Part shown: in pieces, positions 35,551-43,229 of the stretch
Numbering within the stretch: the first letter of the stretch is position 1
Layout: every line of letters starts with the position of its first letter
DNA from: Komagataeibacter intermedius TF2
GTDB lineage: Bacteria > Pseudomonadota > Alphaproteobacteria > Acetobacterales > Acetobacteraceae
Direction: 5' to 3'
Assembly: GCF_000964425.1 (NCBI RefSeq)
Contig: NZ_BANF01000061.1
Span: 1 to 64,000, forward strand
DNA: 64,000 bases
The notes under the pieces: model-generated
What the model saw: the letters and a program-made list of their open reading frames with translations, nothing else
The model's database searches: none
Told to the model about the DNA's origin: nothing
Program-made: the position numbers and the translations under genes

Positions 35551-38500
35551 TTACAGATTGCCGGTCAGGTCATCATTGAGAACCCGCTTACGGCTGCGCG
35601 CGCGCAGCACGGACATGGCGCAGGACGTACCGGCGACACTGCCGATGACACCCAGCAGGTACAGCAGGAACGGATGTCCCCCCAGATACCAGTCGGGCCA
35701 CATCCATGCCGGCATGTACCCCTCCGTATAGGCGCTGGCGGTGCGGTAATTATCCAGCCGCGCCCCGTGCCGCACCACCATGTCCCCCTGGAAGCGTTCG
35801 CCCCGGGCCGGGTCGCGCAGGTCCCCCGCCATGGCCGACAGCGCATCGGGCGTCGCCCCCAGCAGCGCCACGACCGAGTGATGCGGCGCGAATGGCGACT
35901 GCGCGGCAATCAGCGCCCCCTCATCCAGGCTGCCCGGCGGGTTGCCCGCCTCCATCCCGACCAGATGGCGCATCCATTGCCCTGCCTTCACGCTCCATGT
36001 CCCGCCAGTGCGGTAACCCGCCCGCGCCAGCGCCTGCGACGCCGCGCCAAGCCGGTCGAAGGGCGAGATGACCAGCATGTCCCCGGCCTGTTCGCCCCCT
36101 GCGTGCATGTCCGTCGTATCGACATGCAGGCCGGTGACCGGATACTGGTCCACCGCGCCAAGGAAACCCATAAGGTCCAGAAAGGCGCCCTGCGTTGCGG
36201 GTGCCGGGTCTGGCGGCAGCAGGACGGTCGTCTGCGACATATCCGCCATGCGCGAAAACGGAAAGCCCGACATGGCGAACAGCTTCACACTGGGCAGGAC
36301 TGCCAGATGCCGCGACGCCGACAGGTCGATTGTCGAGGACGGATCAAGCCCGACCTCACTGACGGCAGGCCCCTGCCCCCCGCTGGTCCGGGCGCGGACA
36401 TCAAAATAGACCGACAGGACATTCTGTTCCTTCAGCACCCATGACGGCAGTTCCACATCATGTTCAACCAGCCCGTCATGCCTGCCGAACGGATTGAACG
36501 ACCACGAAACCAGCGGATAGGAATGGAGGAACATGCCATTGAGCATGACGTCCACCTCGGAATGTTGGCGATCCACCAGCGCGCCGGGGGGCGCCATGAC
36601 CCGCAGGCGCGCGATAAAGGGCTTCGAACGCCATGTATGCAGGTCGGGCGGCACGGCGAACGGAATATCGACCACCATGGGGTCAAGCCCTGCCCGATGC
36701 AGCTGCGTATCGGGCAGCAGGTCGCCAAGGCGCACCGGATGATCCGTCGGCAGAAGGCCCGGGGCGTCATATGGCCTGCGCGCAGGGGGCGTCACGTCGG
36801 GCGCTGCGGCGTGCGTACCATCAATCTGGAGCTGTGGCGCGCCCAGAACCAGCGCGCGCGCCGCCGTGGCCACATCCGTATCCGTGCGTCCACTGACCAC
36901 AAGCACGGTGCCGAACACGTCATGCGGATTGGGGATTTCAGCCACGACCGGTCCCGCGGGCGCGTTTCCCCACGGCCCCGGCAGCCCGACCCCGACCACG
37001 ATGGCATTGCCCGGCCCGGACAGTGCGGGCGCAACCGCGAAGTGAATACGCCGGTCATGCAGTTTCATGCCCAGCCATGAGGCCACCATGCCGCCCGCCG
37101 CCTGCACCCGCGTGCTGGCGGCAGGCGCCAGCACGAATGTCACGGGGGCGGTTCCCGCCATGCCACGATCCACCAACGGGTATGGCAGGGCAGACAGCAG
37201 CCGGTGCGGCACGAGCTGGACCGTTGTAAACGACAGCGTGGAGTCCGGATCAATGGCCACCTGCAGCCCTGTCGCCTTCATGGGCATGCCCCCATCCGCA
37301 GGCGGCTGCGCATCAGGACCACATGCACCGGACGGGAAGGTGGCGCCCGCCCCCTGTCGCGCGATCAGGCGGAAATTGAAGCGGTTGCGCGTATCGAACA
37401 GCAGCGCGCTGACCGGCAGGTCCACAGGCCCGAACCGGCCATTGCCCTGCGTGCAGACGACGCCCACGGGCTGGTCATTCAGCATGACGGCAATCGCCGC
37501 CTGCCCTGTCGTCGGGGACAGGCTGACGCTGCCGGACAGGCTGAGCCGCGCACTGCGGATGATCTTGTCCCGGCCTACATCCGCGTCCATCCCGTATATC
37601 GGGGCCATGGCGCGCAGCAGCATCGGCTGGAACTGGCCCAGCTGGGTAAAGGTCCGGCTGACCGTCACCGGTGTCCGGGACACATGCGCTGCATCGGCCT
37701 GCGTCATATGTTCATCATCAAACACCGCAACGGCATTATCCCCATCCCTGTCCGCGACAGGGGTGCCCGCGCCCGTTGGCACGGCGGCGGGGGCTGCCGG
37801 AACCTGCGCCCATGCCGTCATGCCTGTCGCCAGCATCAGGCACAGCGCCATGATCCCGGCTGCCGCCCCGCGCGGGCGGCGGGTCGGCTGTATGACCAGG
37901 CGTTCCTTGGGCAGGACGGCTTCCTTTTCCATATCCGTAACGACCGGGCCGGTTTCCGGGGCCTGTTTCGTTTCCCCATCCCGGGGGGATGGCCGGAACA
38001 GCGCAAGGATGCTGAGCAGGACGGTATAAAAACTGCGTACCGGGTTGTCGGGCGGGAAATCGGACCATTGCGCCCAGGCGTCGTCCCGGCCGAAGACCAG
38101 TTCCACCACCTGTTCTTCCTGCGCCAGCCCGTCTATCGCCCATTTCAGGCGCACGGTGCTGTCCGTCCGCGCAATGACAACCGCGCGCACGGCCGCGGGG
38201 CCACCGGCCAGCGTCCAGCTGACGGTCACGCCATGCCCGACCGGGAACCGGTCCGCTGCATGCAGGCTGACACAGCACCCCCCCATGGAGACGTCACGGG
38301 TATGACAGGCGAACTGCTGGTGGTCATCGGTAGCCAGATGCACGGGCAGCTTCGCCTGCACGCGGTGACAGGTGCGCCGCTGCCGGGTTTCCCGCGCCAC
38401 CGCGATCGAACCCATGACAATGGTCAGGCTGAACAGGATCCACAGGCTGTTCATGGCCATGGCGCGGAACACCAGCGTTTCGTGATAATGCACGCACGCC

Positions 38501-40038
38501 GACCACACCCCCATGCCCAGCCCCGTCACAAGCGCCATGGCGATGATGATGTTGGGATAGACCGCACGCCAGTCGAAATACCCGTGTTCCAGCAGGCCGC
38601 CCTTGTCAGTGACGTTGAACTTGCCCTTGTGCGGCGCGATCAGGGTAATGAAGGTCATGCGCACCAGAAAAGGCGCCAGCACGGTTTCGTACAGCTCGCT
38701 CCAGAATGAATAACGCCACCGTCCCTGCAGGCGCGACATGGTCATGGTCGTATGAAACAGATGCGGCAGGGCATAGACCGCCAGTTCATACGGTGACGCC
38801 GCGATCATGGTCACGCCCAGAAACAGGTACCCCAGCGGCGCCAGCAGGAACAGCAGGCGCGATACCGAAAACAGGTAATGCGTGGCGGCCGCGAAATAGC
38901 ATATCCGCTGTGTCAGCTTCAGCCCCGGCCCGGTCAGCGGATTGTCGATACGCAGCATCTGGAACATGCCACGCGCCCAGCGCATGCGCTGGCCGATCTG
39001 CATGCCCAGGGTTTCCGTCTCCAGCCCCGCCGCCATTGGTTCACGCAGATAGGCCGAGCCCCACCCCTGACGCTGCATGCGCAGGGCGGTGTGGGCGTCC
39101 TCGGTCACCGTTTCGGTGGCGAACCCGTTGATCGACATGATGGCCTTGCGCCGCAGCACCGCGCACGACCCGCAGAAGAATGTCGCGTTCCAGTAATCGT
39201 TCCCGTCCTGCAGCAGTCCGTAGAACAGGTTCGTCTCGGGCGGGATTCCGCGCCCGCGGCTCATGTTGCGCTGGAACGGGTCGGGCGAATAGAAATGATG
39301 GGGCGTCTGCAGCAGCGCAAGGTTCGGGTCCGCCACCATCCACCCGATCGTCTTTTTCAGGAAGCTGCGGACCGGGACGTGATCACAGTCGAAAATGGCA
39401 ATCAGGTCACCCGTCGTGATCTCCAGCGCATGGTTCAGGTTGCCGGCCTTCGCATGGTTGTTGTGCATGCGGGTGATGTAGCCGGCACCGGACTGGTGCG
39501 CGAAATCCCGGAACGCGGCGCGCCTGCCGTCATCAAGGATATAGACATTCAGCCTGTCTGCAGGCCAGTCCAGCGCAAGGCAGCCCAGCACCGTAGTGCG
39601 GACAATGGACAGGTCCTCGTTATAGGTCGGGACATAGACATCGATCACCGGCCAGCGCGACGTGTCATCCGGCAGGGGATGGACCGTCCGCCGCAGCGGC
39701 CACGCAAGCTGGAAATAGGTCAGGCCGACGCGGATGGTCGTATAGATTTCCCCCAGCGCCAGCACCAGTACCATGATGGTCTGCAACACACCGGAAAAAT
39801 CGAGCGTCGAGGTAAAACGCCACACCAGATACCGGGTGGAGACAAAAATGGACAGGAACATAAGGAAACAGCGCGACCAGCGTTCATGATGCCGCCGCAC
39901 GATAAAAAACAGTACGACACCCCCAATCGCGACGAATAGCTGCCGGTCGGTTGGCAGATACGTCAGACTGGAGACAAGCAGGAAAACGACAAACACAAGC
40001 GCCAGAAGACCTGTGTATACTGATTTTTTATTTACCAT
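35551..40038 (-). CDS. bcsAB: Fused cellulose synthase catalytic and periplasmic subunit BcsAB
   Basis: A 1,495-residue fusion. Residues 1-720 are BcsA: membrane helices at both ends of a GT2 domain with DDG (169-171), DCD (217-219), TED (312-314) and QRMRW (350-354), all catalytic or acceptor-binding motifs intact. The PilZ domain follows, with RxxxR (Arg555, Arg559) and DVSMGG (582-587), so c-di-GMP activation is expected. Around residue 721-745 a signal-like helix (GIMALCLMLATGMTAWA) leads into the periplasmic BcsB part, which ends in a membrane anchor (about 1465-1485). It polymerises UDP-glucose into beta-1,4-glucan and threads it outward. The start codon lacks a clear ribosome binding site, and the upstream region is AT-rich. 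Confidence 0.96.
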   Translation of the reverse strand: MVNKKSVYTGLLALVFVVFLLVSSLTYLPTDRQLFVAIGGVVLFFIVRRHHERWSRCFLMFLSIFVSTRYLVWRFTSTLDFSGVLQTIMVLVLALGEIYTTIRVGLTYFQLAWPLRRTVHPLPDDTSRWPVIDVYVPTYNEDLSIVRTTVLGCLALDWPADRLNVYILDDGRRAAFRDFAHQSGAGYITRMHNNHAKAGNLNHALEITTGDLIAIFDCDHVPVRSFLKKTIGWMVADPNLALLQTPHHFYSPDPFQRNMSRGRGIPPETNLFYGLLQDGNDYWNATFFCGSCAVLRRKAIMSINGFATETVTEDAHTALRMQRQGWGSAYLREPMAAGLETETLGMQIGQRMRWARGMFQMLRIDNPLTGPGLKLTQRICYFAAATHYLFSVSRLLFLLAPLGYLFLGVTMIAASPYELAVYALPHLFHTTMTMSRLQGRWRYSFWSELYETVLAPFLVRMTFITLIAPHKGKFNVTDKGGLLEHGYFDWRAVYPNIIIAMALVTGLGMGVWSACVHYHETLVFRAMAMNSLWILFSLTIVMGSIAVARETRQRRTCHRVQAKLPVHLATDDHQQFACHTRDVSMGGCCVSLHAADRFPVGHGVTVSWTLAGGPAAVRAVVIARTDSTVRLKWAIDGLAQEEQVVELVFGRDDAWAQWSDFPPDNPVRSFYTVLLSILALFRPSPRDGETKQAPETGPVVTDMEKEAVLPKERLVIQPTRRPRGAAAGIMALCLMLATGMTAWAQVPAAPAAVPTGAGTPVADRDGDNAVAVFDDEHMTQADAAHVSRTPVTVSRTFTQLGQFQPMLLRAMAPIYGMDADVGRDKIIRSARLSLSGSVSLSPTTGQAAIAVMLNDQPVGVVCTQGNGRFGPVDLPVSALLFDTRNRFNFRLIARQGAGATFPSGACGPDAQPPADGGMPMKATGLQVAIDPDSTLSFTTVQLVPHRLLSALPYPLVDRGMAGTAPVTFVLAPAASTRVQAAGGMVASWLGMKLHDRRIHFAVAPALSGPGNAIVVGVGLPGPWGNAPAGPVVAEIPNPHDVFGTVLVVSGRTDTDVATAARALVLGAPQLQIDGTHAAAPDVTPPARRPYDAPGLLPTDHPVRLGDLLPDTQLHRAGLDPMVVDIPFAVPPDLHTWRSKPFIARLRVMAPPGALVDRQHSEVDVMLNGMFLHSYPLVSWSFNPFGRHDGLVEHDVELPSWVLKEQNVLSVYFDVRARTSGGQGPAVSEVGLDPSSTIDLSASRHLAVLPSVKLFAMSGFPFSRMADMSQTTVLLPPDPAPATQGAFLDLMGFLGAVDQYPVTGLHVDTTDMHAGGEQAGDMLVISPFDRLGAASQALARAGYRTGGTWSVKAGQWMRHLVGMEAGNPPGSLDEGALIAAQSPFAPHHSVVALLGATPDALSAMAGDLRDPARGERFQGDMVVRHGARLDNYRTASAYTEGYMPAWMWPDWYLGGHPFLLYLLGVIGSVAGTSCAMSVLRARSRKRVLNDDLTGNL

Positions 40039-40138
40039 TATCGATCATTCACTAATAAAATCAGATTTGTTGGTTTTATTATTGATTTTTATTTTTTCTC
40101 ATTTCAGCGGGGCGTCTGAAATATGTCCTGTCCGTTTA

Positions 40139-40161
40139 ATTGACCTCTCTGTTTTGTCAAT
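40139..40161. promoter_or_regulatory. Inverted repeat ATTGAC-N11-GTCAAT upstream of bcsAB
   Basis: The 6-bp arms (40139-40144 and 40156-40161) are exact complements, spaced by one and a half helical turns. The minus-strand reading of the right arm is TTGACA, so it may also be a -35 box, though no good -10 follows. Center lies about 110 bp before the bcsAB start. Confidence 0.3.
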
Positions 40162-40402
40162 ATCTTTAAAAAAAACAGACAATATTGATGCCACAATTAT
40201 GGAAATCGCTCATCATAAAGGATAATATTCCTAATATATTCCGTTCTGTTCCATTTCTATAGCCTCAGCTATGCTACTCATTCTTATTCTGGATGCACGC
40301 GTTTGCTTCAACACTACCGGGGAACCACCTGGTATCCATAACCTGCCTGAATATGTTCAGATACAATCAGAGGTAGAAAAGTATTTTCTGGATTACAACC
40401 GC

Positions 40403-40417
40403 TTGCCATAATGGCAA
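40403..40417. promoter_or_regulatory. Operator-like palindrome upstream of bcsAB
   Basis: TTGCCAT and ATGGCAA flank a single central base. The site begins about 22 bases past the TATAAT box in the minus-strand direction, a typical repressor position. The binding protein is unknown. Confidence 0.35.
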
Positions 40418-40510
40418 ATGAAATAAATATAAAACTATATTATACCCGTATGGGCGCGCTGGCAGGACGCTGCTGACGACCGATCCCCGACGGTTCATGA
40501 ACGACATAAA

Positions 40511-40544
40511 AAAGGGGGAGGTGCATTGCTGCACCTCCCCCTTT
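40511..40544 (-). terminator. Rho-independent terminator of rpsA
   Basis: A perfect 14-bp stem (AAAGGGGGAGGTGC and GCACCTCCCCCTTT) with a small loop is followed on the minus strand by six T residues (40508-40513). It lies 52 bp after the rpsA stop codon and separates rpsA from the bcs region. Confidence 0.9.
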
Positions 40545-40595
40545 CCGGCACGGCGTCCGGCCTGCGTCAAACAGGCCAGACAGTTCCGTCTGGTA

Positions 40596-42311
40596 TCAGT
40601 TCTCGGCGTTACGACGACGGATCGCGGCACCCAGAATGTCACCCAGCGAAGCCCCGCTATCGGACGAACCGTAGTCGGAGATGGCCTGCTTGTCTTCCTC
40701 GACCTCACGGCCGCGGATGGTCAGGGCCAGCTTGCGGGCTGCGCGGTCAACCGACACGACCTTCGCATCGACGCGTTCACCAACGGCGAAACGCTCCGGA
40801 CGCTGGTCAGCCTTGTCACGGGCCAGTTCCGCACGGCGGATGAAGCCGGTCAGGACATCGTCAACCTTCACCTCGATGCCGTTCGACTGAACAGCGGTGA
40901 CGATGCAGGTCACGATCGCGCCCTTCTGCACCTTGCTCAGCGTGTCAGCAGCGGGGTCTTCCTGCAGCTGCTTGATGCCCAGCGAGATACGTTCCTTCTC
41001 CACGTCCACATCCAGCACCTTGGCCTTCACGACCTGGCCCTTTTCGTAGTGGCTCATGGCGACTTCGCCCGGCTCGTCCCAGGACAGGTCGGACATGTGA
41101 ACCATGCCGTCGATATCTGCGGACAGGCCGATGAACAGGCCGAATTCGGTGATGTTGCGGATCTCGCCTTCCACCACGGAACCAACCTTGTGTTCCTCGG
41201 CGAACTGCTCCCACGGGTTGCGCTGCACCTGCTTCAGGCCCAGCGAGATGCGACGCTTCGCGCTGTCCACATCCAGAACCATCACGTCGACTTCCTGCGA
41301 AGTGGCGACGATCTTGCCCGGATGGACGTTCTTCTTCGTCCAGGACATTTCGGACACGTGCACCAGACCCTCGACGCCCGGCTCCAGCTCCACGAATGCA
41401 CCGTAGTCGGTGATGTTCGTGACGCGACCGGTGTAGCGGGCACCCGGCGGGTACTTGATCGCCACGTTTTCCCACGGGTCAGCCTCAAGCTGCTTCATGC
41501 CCAGCGAGATACGCTGCGTGTCGGGGTTGAAGCGGATGACCTGCACGCGGACCGGCTGGCCGATCTGCAGGGCTTCGGACGGGTGGTTGATGCGCTTCCA
41601 TGCGATATCGGTCACATGCAGCAGGCCATCGACGCCGCCGAGGTCCACGAACGCACCGTAATCGGTGATGTTCTTGACCACGCCATCAAGGATCATGCCT
41701 TCCTTCAGGCCCTGGATCAGCTCGCTGCGCTGTTCCGCACGGGTCTCTTCCAGAACCGCACGACGCGACACGACGATGTTGCCACGCGCACGATCCATCT
41801 TCAGGATCTGGAACGGCTGGGGCACACCCATCAGCGGGGTCACGTCGCGCACGGGGCGGATGTCCACCTGGCTGCCGGGCAGGAACGCCATCGCGCCGCC
41901 CAGGTCAACGGTGAAGCCACCCTTGACGCGGCCATAGATGGTGCCGTTGACGCGCTGGTTGTTCTCGAACGCCTTTTCAAGGTTCGACCAGGCTTCCTCG
42001 CGGCGGGCCTTTTCACGCGACAGGACGATGGACCCGTCACGGTCTTCGTACCGCTCGACAAACAGTTCGATAACGTCACCCGGCTTGACATCGGGGGTCA
42101 CACCCGGCGGGCCGAATTCCTTCAGGGCGACGCGCCCTTCGCTTTTCAGGCCGACATCGACGATCGCGTATTCATCCGTCAGGCGGACGACGCGACCGGT
42201 GACAACGGAACCGTCAAACGCGGAGTCGCGACCAAGGGTTTCCTCAAGAAGGGCGGCAAAGTCCTCGCCACCCTTATGGTCGGCGACGGGCTGTGTTGTG
42301 GCTGAAGCCAT
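40596..42311 (-). CDS. rpsA: 30S ribosomal protein S1
   Basis: S1 of 571 residues with six S1 RNA-binding repeats, the usual count. Repeats are recognisable by KGG/DYGAFVDLGGVDGLLHVTDI, DYGAFVELEPGVEGLVHVSE and EFGLFIGLSADIDGMVHMSD in series. The first two repeats bind the ribosome, the others mRNA. It is the third gene of aroA-cmk-rpsA, an order conserved widely in proteobacteria; ihfB, which often follows rpsA, is not present here. A strong terminator follows. Start at 42311 matches the family N-terminus. Confidence 0.98.
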   Translation of the reverse strand: MASATTQPVADHKGGEDFAALLEETLGRDSAFDGSVVTGRVVRLTDEYAIVDVGLKSEGRVALKEFGPPGVTPDVKPGDVIELFVERYEDRDGSIVLSREKARREEAWSNLEKAFENNQRVNGTIYGRVKGGFTVDLGGAMAFLPGSQVDIRPVRDVTPLMGVPQPFQILKMDRARGNIVVSRRAVLEETRAEQRSELIQGLKEGMILDGVVKNITDYGAFVDLGGVDGLLHVTDIAWKRINHPSEALQIGQPVRVQVIRFNPDTQRISLGMKQLEADPWENVAIKYPPGARYTGRVTNITDYGAFVELEPGVEGLVHVSEMSWTKKNVHPGKIVATSQEVDVMVLDVDSAKRRISLGLKQVQRNPWEQFAEEHKVGSVVEGEIRNITEFGLFIGLSADIDGMVHMSDLSWDEPGEVAMSHYEKGQVVKAKVLDVDVEKERISLGIKQLQEDPAADTLSKVQKGAIVTCIVTAVQSNGIEVKVDDVLTGFIRRAELARDKADQRPERFAVGERVDAKVVSVDRAARKLALTIRGREVEEDKQAISDYGSSDSGASLGDILGAAIRRRNAEN

Positions 42312-42373
42312 GAGCTACTCGTAAATCCTGTACCCCTGTGCCACGCATGGGTGGACAGGGACAATCCTGCGCC

Positions 42374-42395
42374 CCCGCATGCCCGCGCATGCGGG
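42374..42395 (-). promoter_or_regulatory. Leader hairpin upstream of rpsA
   Basis: CCCGCATG and CATGCGGG form an exact 8-bp stem with a 6-base loop, 63-84 bases before the rpsA start. S1 genes are autoregulated through leader structure in other bacteria, so this may be a binding site for the protein; that is inference. Confidence 0.4.
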
Positions 42396-42475
42396 ACATA
42401 TTGGGAACGGCTTGCCCGGCGGATATGCCACGACACGGTCGCGGCGCGCCTGACGGCCAATATTGAAACGCCATA

Positions 42476-42500
42476 CCCCGCGCCACGCGGGCGCGTGGGG
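42476..42500 (-). promoter_or_regulatory. Second leader hairpin upstream of rpsA
   Basis: CCCCGCGC pairs with GCGTGGGG (one G.U) around a 9-base loop, 165-189 bases before the rpsA start codon and about 88 bases after the cmk stop. No T tract follows, so it is unlikely to be a terminator. Confidence 0.35.
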
Positions 42501-42587
42501 CATATACCGTTGAGCACAGACACCCTATGGGCGGCGCATGTCAATAAAAACCCGCGATATGGGGCCGGGTTCCCGCATAAAATCGTC

Positions 42588-43229
42588 CTAGCGCGTCATG
42601 CGCGCCACGATCCGCAGTGCTTCGGCCAGCACGTCATCCGCGCTCAGGCCGTCGGTCTCGATGCGCACGGCGTCCCCGGCCGCGCGCAGGGGGGCGACGG
42701 CGCGTTCTGAATCGGCCCGGTCCCGCGCCGCGATTTCGCGCTCGACGCGGGTGATCTGCTCTTCGCGGTCGGGTGCGGCGGGATCGGTCGCAAGCTGCTC
42801 CCACCGCCGCGTGGCCCGCGTGCGCGGGGAAGCCGTGATGAACAGCTTGACCGAAGCATCGGGGAAAATGACGGTCCCGATATCGCGGCCATCCAGCACC
42901 GCACCATGCTCGCCTGCAAAACGGCGCTGCACGTCAACCAGCACGCGGCGCACGGCGGGCTGTGCCGCGACAAGGCTGGCCGCGCGATCGACCTCGGGCA
43001 CGCGCAGGTCGGTCCGGCTGAGGTCCTCCAGCCCGACACTGGCGGCAAATTCCTCTGCCGCACCCTGTGCGGGGTCACGGCCCGCATCGATCATCCGCCG
43101 TCCCGTCGCGCGGTACAGCAGGCCCGTATCGAGATATGGCAGGTCCAGCGCCTGCGCCAGCCGCTTCGCAAGGGTGCCCTTACCCGCAGCCGCAGGGCCA
43201 TCGACCGCTATGACCAGCCGCCGGGTCAT
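42588..43229 (-). CDS. cmk: Cytidylate kinase
   Basis: A 213-residue (d)CMP kinase. The P-loop is DGPAAAGKGTLAKRLA at the N-terminus, followed by PYLDTGLLYRATGRRMI. The LDGRDIGTVIFPDASVKLFI stretch and the arginine-rich lid (RTRATRRWEQL) are family features. It overlaps aroA by four bases and is followed after 276 bp by rpsA; the order aroA-cmk-rpsA is common. Confidence 0.97.
   Translation of the reverse strand: MTRRLVIAVDGPAAAGKGTLAKRLAQALDLPYLDTGLLYRATGRRMIDAGRDPAQGAAEEFAASVGLEDLSRTDLRVPEVDRAASLVAAQPAVRRVLVDVQRRFAGEHGAVLDGRDIGTVIFPDASVKLFITASPRTRATRRWEQLATDPAAPDREEQITRVEREIAARDRADSERAVAPLRAAGDAVRIETDGLSADDVLAEALRIVARMTR

Larger units (their letters stand above)
40039..40510 (-). promoter_or_regulatory. 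AT-rich upstream region of bcsAB-bcsC with several symmetric elements
   Basis: This 472-bp gap has no convincing gene; two short open frames in it (plus 40013-40225 and a minus frame entering rpsA) look accidental. On the minus strand there is a perfect TATAAT (40439-40444) without a good -35 box, followed downstream by the palindrome TTGCCAT-A-ATGGCAA (40403-40417). Closer to bcsAB lie an 11-bp-spaced direct repeat ATATTCC (40225-40231, 40236-40242) and an inverted repeat ATTGAC-N11-GTCAAT (40139-40161). If transcription starts near 40430 the leader is about 390 nt, unusually long. Confidence 0.45.

Noticed and set aside
40013-40225. A 70-codon plus-strand frame in the bcsAB upstream region
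   Set aside because: It starts inside bcsAB on the opposite strand, has no ribosome binding site and reflects AT-rich sequence; not counted as a gene.
40039-40430. A c-di-GMP riboswitch upstream of bcsAB
   Set aside because: The conserved tetraloop/receptor and core bases of GEMM-type motifs could not be seen in the minus-strand leader.
31180-40510. Insertion-sequence ends or a transposase around the bcs operon
   Set aside because: No transposase-like frame and no matching terminal inverted or direct repeats were detected at the borders.
40367-40708. A 113-codon minus frame between rpsA and bcsAB
   Set aside because: It starts inside rpsA in another frame, reads through the rpsA terminator and has no similarity to known proteins.
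40497-42305. A 602-codon open frame opposite rpsA
   Set aside because: It is the mirror of a highly conserved ribosomal protein gene and begins in the rpsA terminator hairpin.
42312-42587. Possible tRNA or other stable RNA in the cmk-rpsA gap
   Set aside because: Hairpins are present but no cloverleaf or T-loop sequence could be found.
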